Assembly (NCBI GenBank): GCA_902602845.1
Contig: CACKSN010000002.1
Coordinates: 16,218-80,217, forward strand
Reading direction: 5' to 3'
DNA: 64,000 bases
Origin: an uncultured Alphaproteobacteria bacterium
GTDB lineage: Bacteria; Pseudomonadota; Alphaproteobacteria; HIMB59; GCA-002718135
Numbering within the stretch: position 1 is the first letter of the stretch; every line of letters begins with the position of its first letter. Shown piece after piece: positions 62,685 to 64,000 of this stretch. The notes under the pieces are model-generated. The model did no database searches, was not told where the DNA came from, and saw only the letters and a list, made by a program, of their open reading frames with translations. Made by a program: the position numbers and the translations under genes.

Positions 62685-63220
62685 TATAAATTTTTATAAA
62701 AGTATATTCCTTTTATAAAACTACCATTAATAAAGGCATAAGAAGGGTTTTCTCCCCAAACCTTATAGTCTTTATTTGAAAATAATTGTATCGCCGCTTC
62801 TTGTGTTTCTCTTACTGATAATTGAATAGACTTAATGTTTTCTTCTTTTGCCTTTACTTCTGAGAAATCAATCATTGATTTCGCTAAGCCATAACCTCTA
62901 GCCCATGGTGCCACAAAATGTCTTTTAATTTGAGCAATATTTTTTCTTGATTCAATATTTGGCGCCTCGTAAGAAAGCTGTAATGTACCAGCAATAACAC
63001 CGTTTAGTCGTCCTACTATAAGATTGTTTAATCCATCATCAGTTATTCTTTTCCAATATTGGTTAAGTATCTCTCTTGTGGGCACTCTTAGCCAGCCAAA
63101 ACCTCCCCCTGCATTTATAGCTTGTTCTGTAATATTACATAAGTCTGCTAAATCAACCTCAGATAAGTTTTGGATTGTATCCACTGAAATATTAATTTTT
63201 TCTTTTAATTGTGTCGACAT
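62684..63220 (-). CDS. GNAT-family N-acetyltransferase
   Basis: LRVPTREILNQYWKRI, GVIAGTLQLSY, IKRHFVAPWARGYGLAKSMIDFSEVKAKEENIKSIQLSVRETQEAAIQLFSNKDYKVWG. Confidence 0.88.
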   Translation of the reverse strand: MSTQLKEKINISVDTIQNLSEVDLADLCNITEQAINAGGGFGWLRVPTREILNQYWKRITDDGLNNLIVGRLNGVIAGTLQLSYEAPNIESRKNIAQIKRHFVAPWARGYGLAKSMIDFSEVKAKEENIKSIQLSVRETQEAAIQLFSNKDYKVWGENPSYAFINGSFIKGIYFYKNL

Positions 63221-63225
63221 AAAAT

Positions 63226-63846
63226 TTAAATCAAAAAATTTTTTAGCAGTTTCAAACCTTGGGAGGAACTTTTTTCAGGATGAAACTGAACGCCATATAT
63301 ATTTTCTTTACCTACAATTGAAGTAAAATTTATTCCATATAGGCTTTCTGCCAATATATTTTCTTTTTTTTGACACTCAAAATAATAAGAATGAACAAAA
63401 TAATAGTCTTGAGACATTGTTACCAATTTATTTTTATTTGTTGGGCTAACAATATTCCAGCCCATATGCGGAAGTTTTAGATCTTTTTTTGGGAGCGCTT
63501 TTATATGGCCGTCAATCCACCCTAATCCTTTGTGAAAACCATTTTCTTCACTATCTTTTGCTAACATTTGCATGCCAACACAAATACCTAAAAAGGGTTT
63601 TTGTTTAATAATGGCAAATTCATAAAGTGCTTCAACAAGACCAGGGGTGTTGTTTAATCCAGACATACATGTAGAAAAGGCACCTTGACCAGGCAGAACC
63701 ACATGACTTGAGTTTTTTATTTCATTTAAATCTTTTGATATTAATACTTTTACAGAAAGATTGTTATCATTTGCAACTTTAATAAATGATTTTTGTGCAG
63801 ATAGAACATTTCCTGACCCATAATCAACAACGGTAATTTGTAACAT
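63226..63846 (-). CDS. hisH: imidazole glycerol phosphate synthase subunit HisH
   Basis: VVDYGSGNVLSAQKSF, LPGQGAFSTCM, LGICVGMQML, GVQFHPEKSS. Confidence 0.95.
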   Translation of the reverse strand: MLQITVVDYGSGNVLSAQKSFIKVANDNNLSVKVLISKDLNEIKNSSHVVLPGQGAFSTCMSGLNNTPGLVEALYEFAIIKQKPFLGICVGMQMLAKDSEENGFHKGLGWIDGHIKALPKKDLKLPHMGWNIVSPTNKNKLVTMSQDYYFVHSYYFECQKKENILAESLYGINFTSIVGKENIYGVQFHPEKSSSQGLKLLKNFLI

Positions 63847-63851
63847 TCAAA

Positions 63852-64000
63852 TTACAATGTGCCTTTAGATGATGGTATTTGATTATTTCTTCTTGAATCA
63901 ATTTCAACTGCACTTCTGAAGCTTTTTGCAAATGCTTTAAAGCAAGACTCAATGATATGATGGTTGTTTTTTCCATAAATATTTTCAATATGAAGATTGC
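63852..64000 (-). CDS. hisB: imidazoleglycerol-phosphate dehydratase, C-terminal fragment truncated by window edge
   Basis: Reverse translation ...[48 protein letters not shown]. Confidence 0.92.
   Translation of the reverse strand, partial: NLHIENIYGKNNHHIIESCFKAFAKSFRSAVEIDSRRNNQIPSSKGTL

Overview
A 64 kb AT-rich, densely packed chromosomal segment, most likely from a marine alphaproteobacterium of the SAR11-like/HIMB59-like genome style (an inference from composition and gene content; not tested). No rRNA, tRNA, CRISPR array, transposase, integrase or phage gene was recognised. Main blocks: (1) 0-6.3 kb, a divergent phosphonate locus with phosphonoacetate hydrolase (phnA), phosphonoacetaldehyde dehydrogenase (phnY), a partial solute-binding protein and a UgpABCE-like ABC transporter; (2) 6.3-15.2 kb, DMT/MFS transporters, msrPQ, an orphan YejA-like binding protein, a PfkB/adenosine-type kinase and an adenosine deaminase; (3) 15.2-20.5 kb, an M48 protease, an iron-type ABC transporter split tail-to-tail, and hsp20; (4) 20.6-26.4 kb, nucleoside phosphorolysis (deoA, PNP, cdd) and a DUF1501/DUF1800 pair; (5) 26.4-31.2 kb, a very AT-rich trpF-like plus folate/pABA block; (6) 31.2-40.8 kb, cysS, thrS, hemB, hisI, ribA, katG, pseudoazurin; (7) 40.8-46.2 kb, a BMP-family nucleoside-type ABC transporter plus upp; (8) 46.2-64 kb, pyc, dapB, dnaJ-dnaK, grpE-hrcA, rph, rdgB, rsmI, and his genes with a GNAT gene embedded. 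The most interesting signals are the phosphonate locus with an 11-bp-phased Pho-box-like array, a strong hairpin over the start codon downstream of the BMP binding-protein gene, a perfect hairpin in the leader of the iron-binding-protein gene, sigma32-like promoters at hsp20 and dnaK, and a divergent TrpF-like protein beside a 'PabB' carrying a TrpE-like PIAGT motif.
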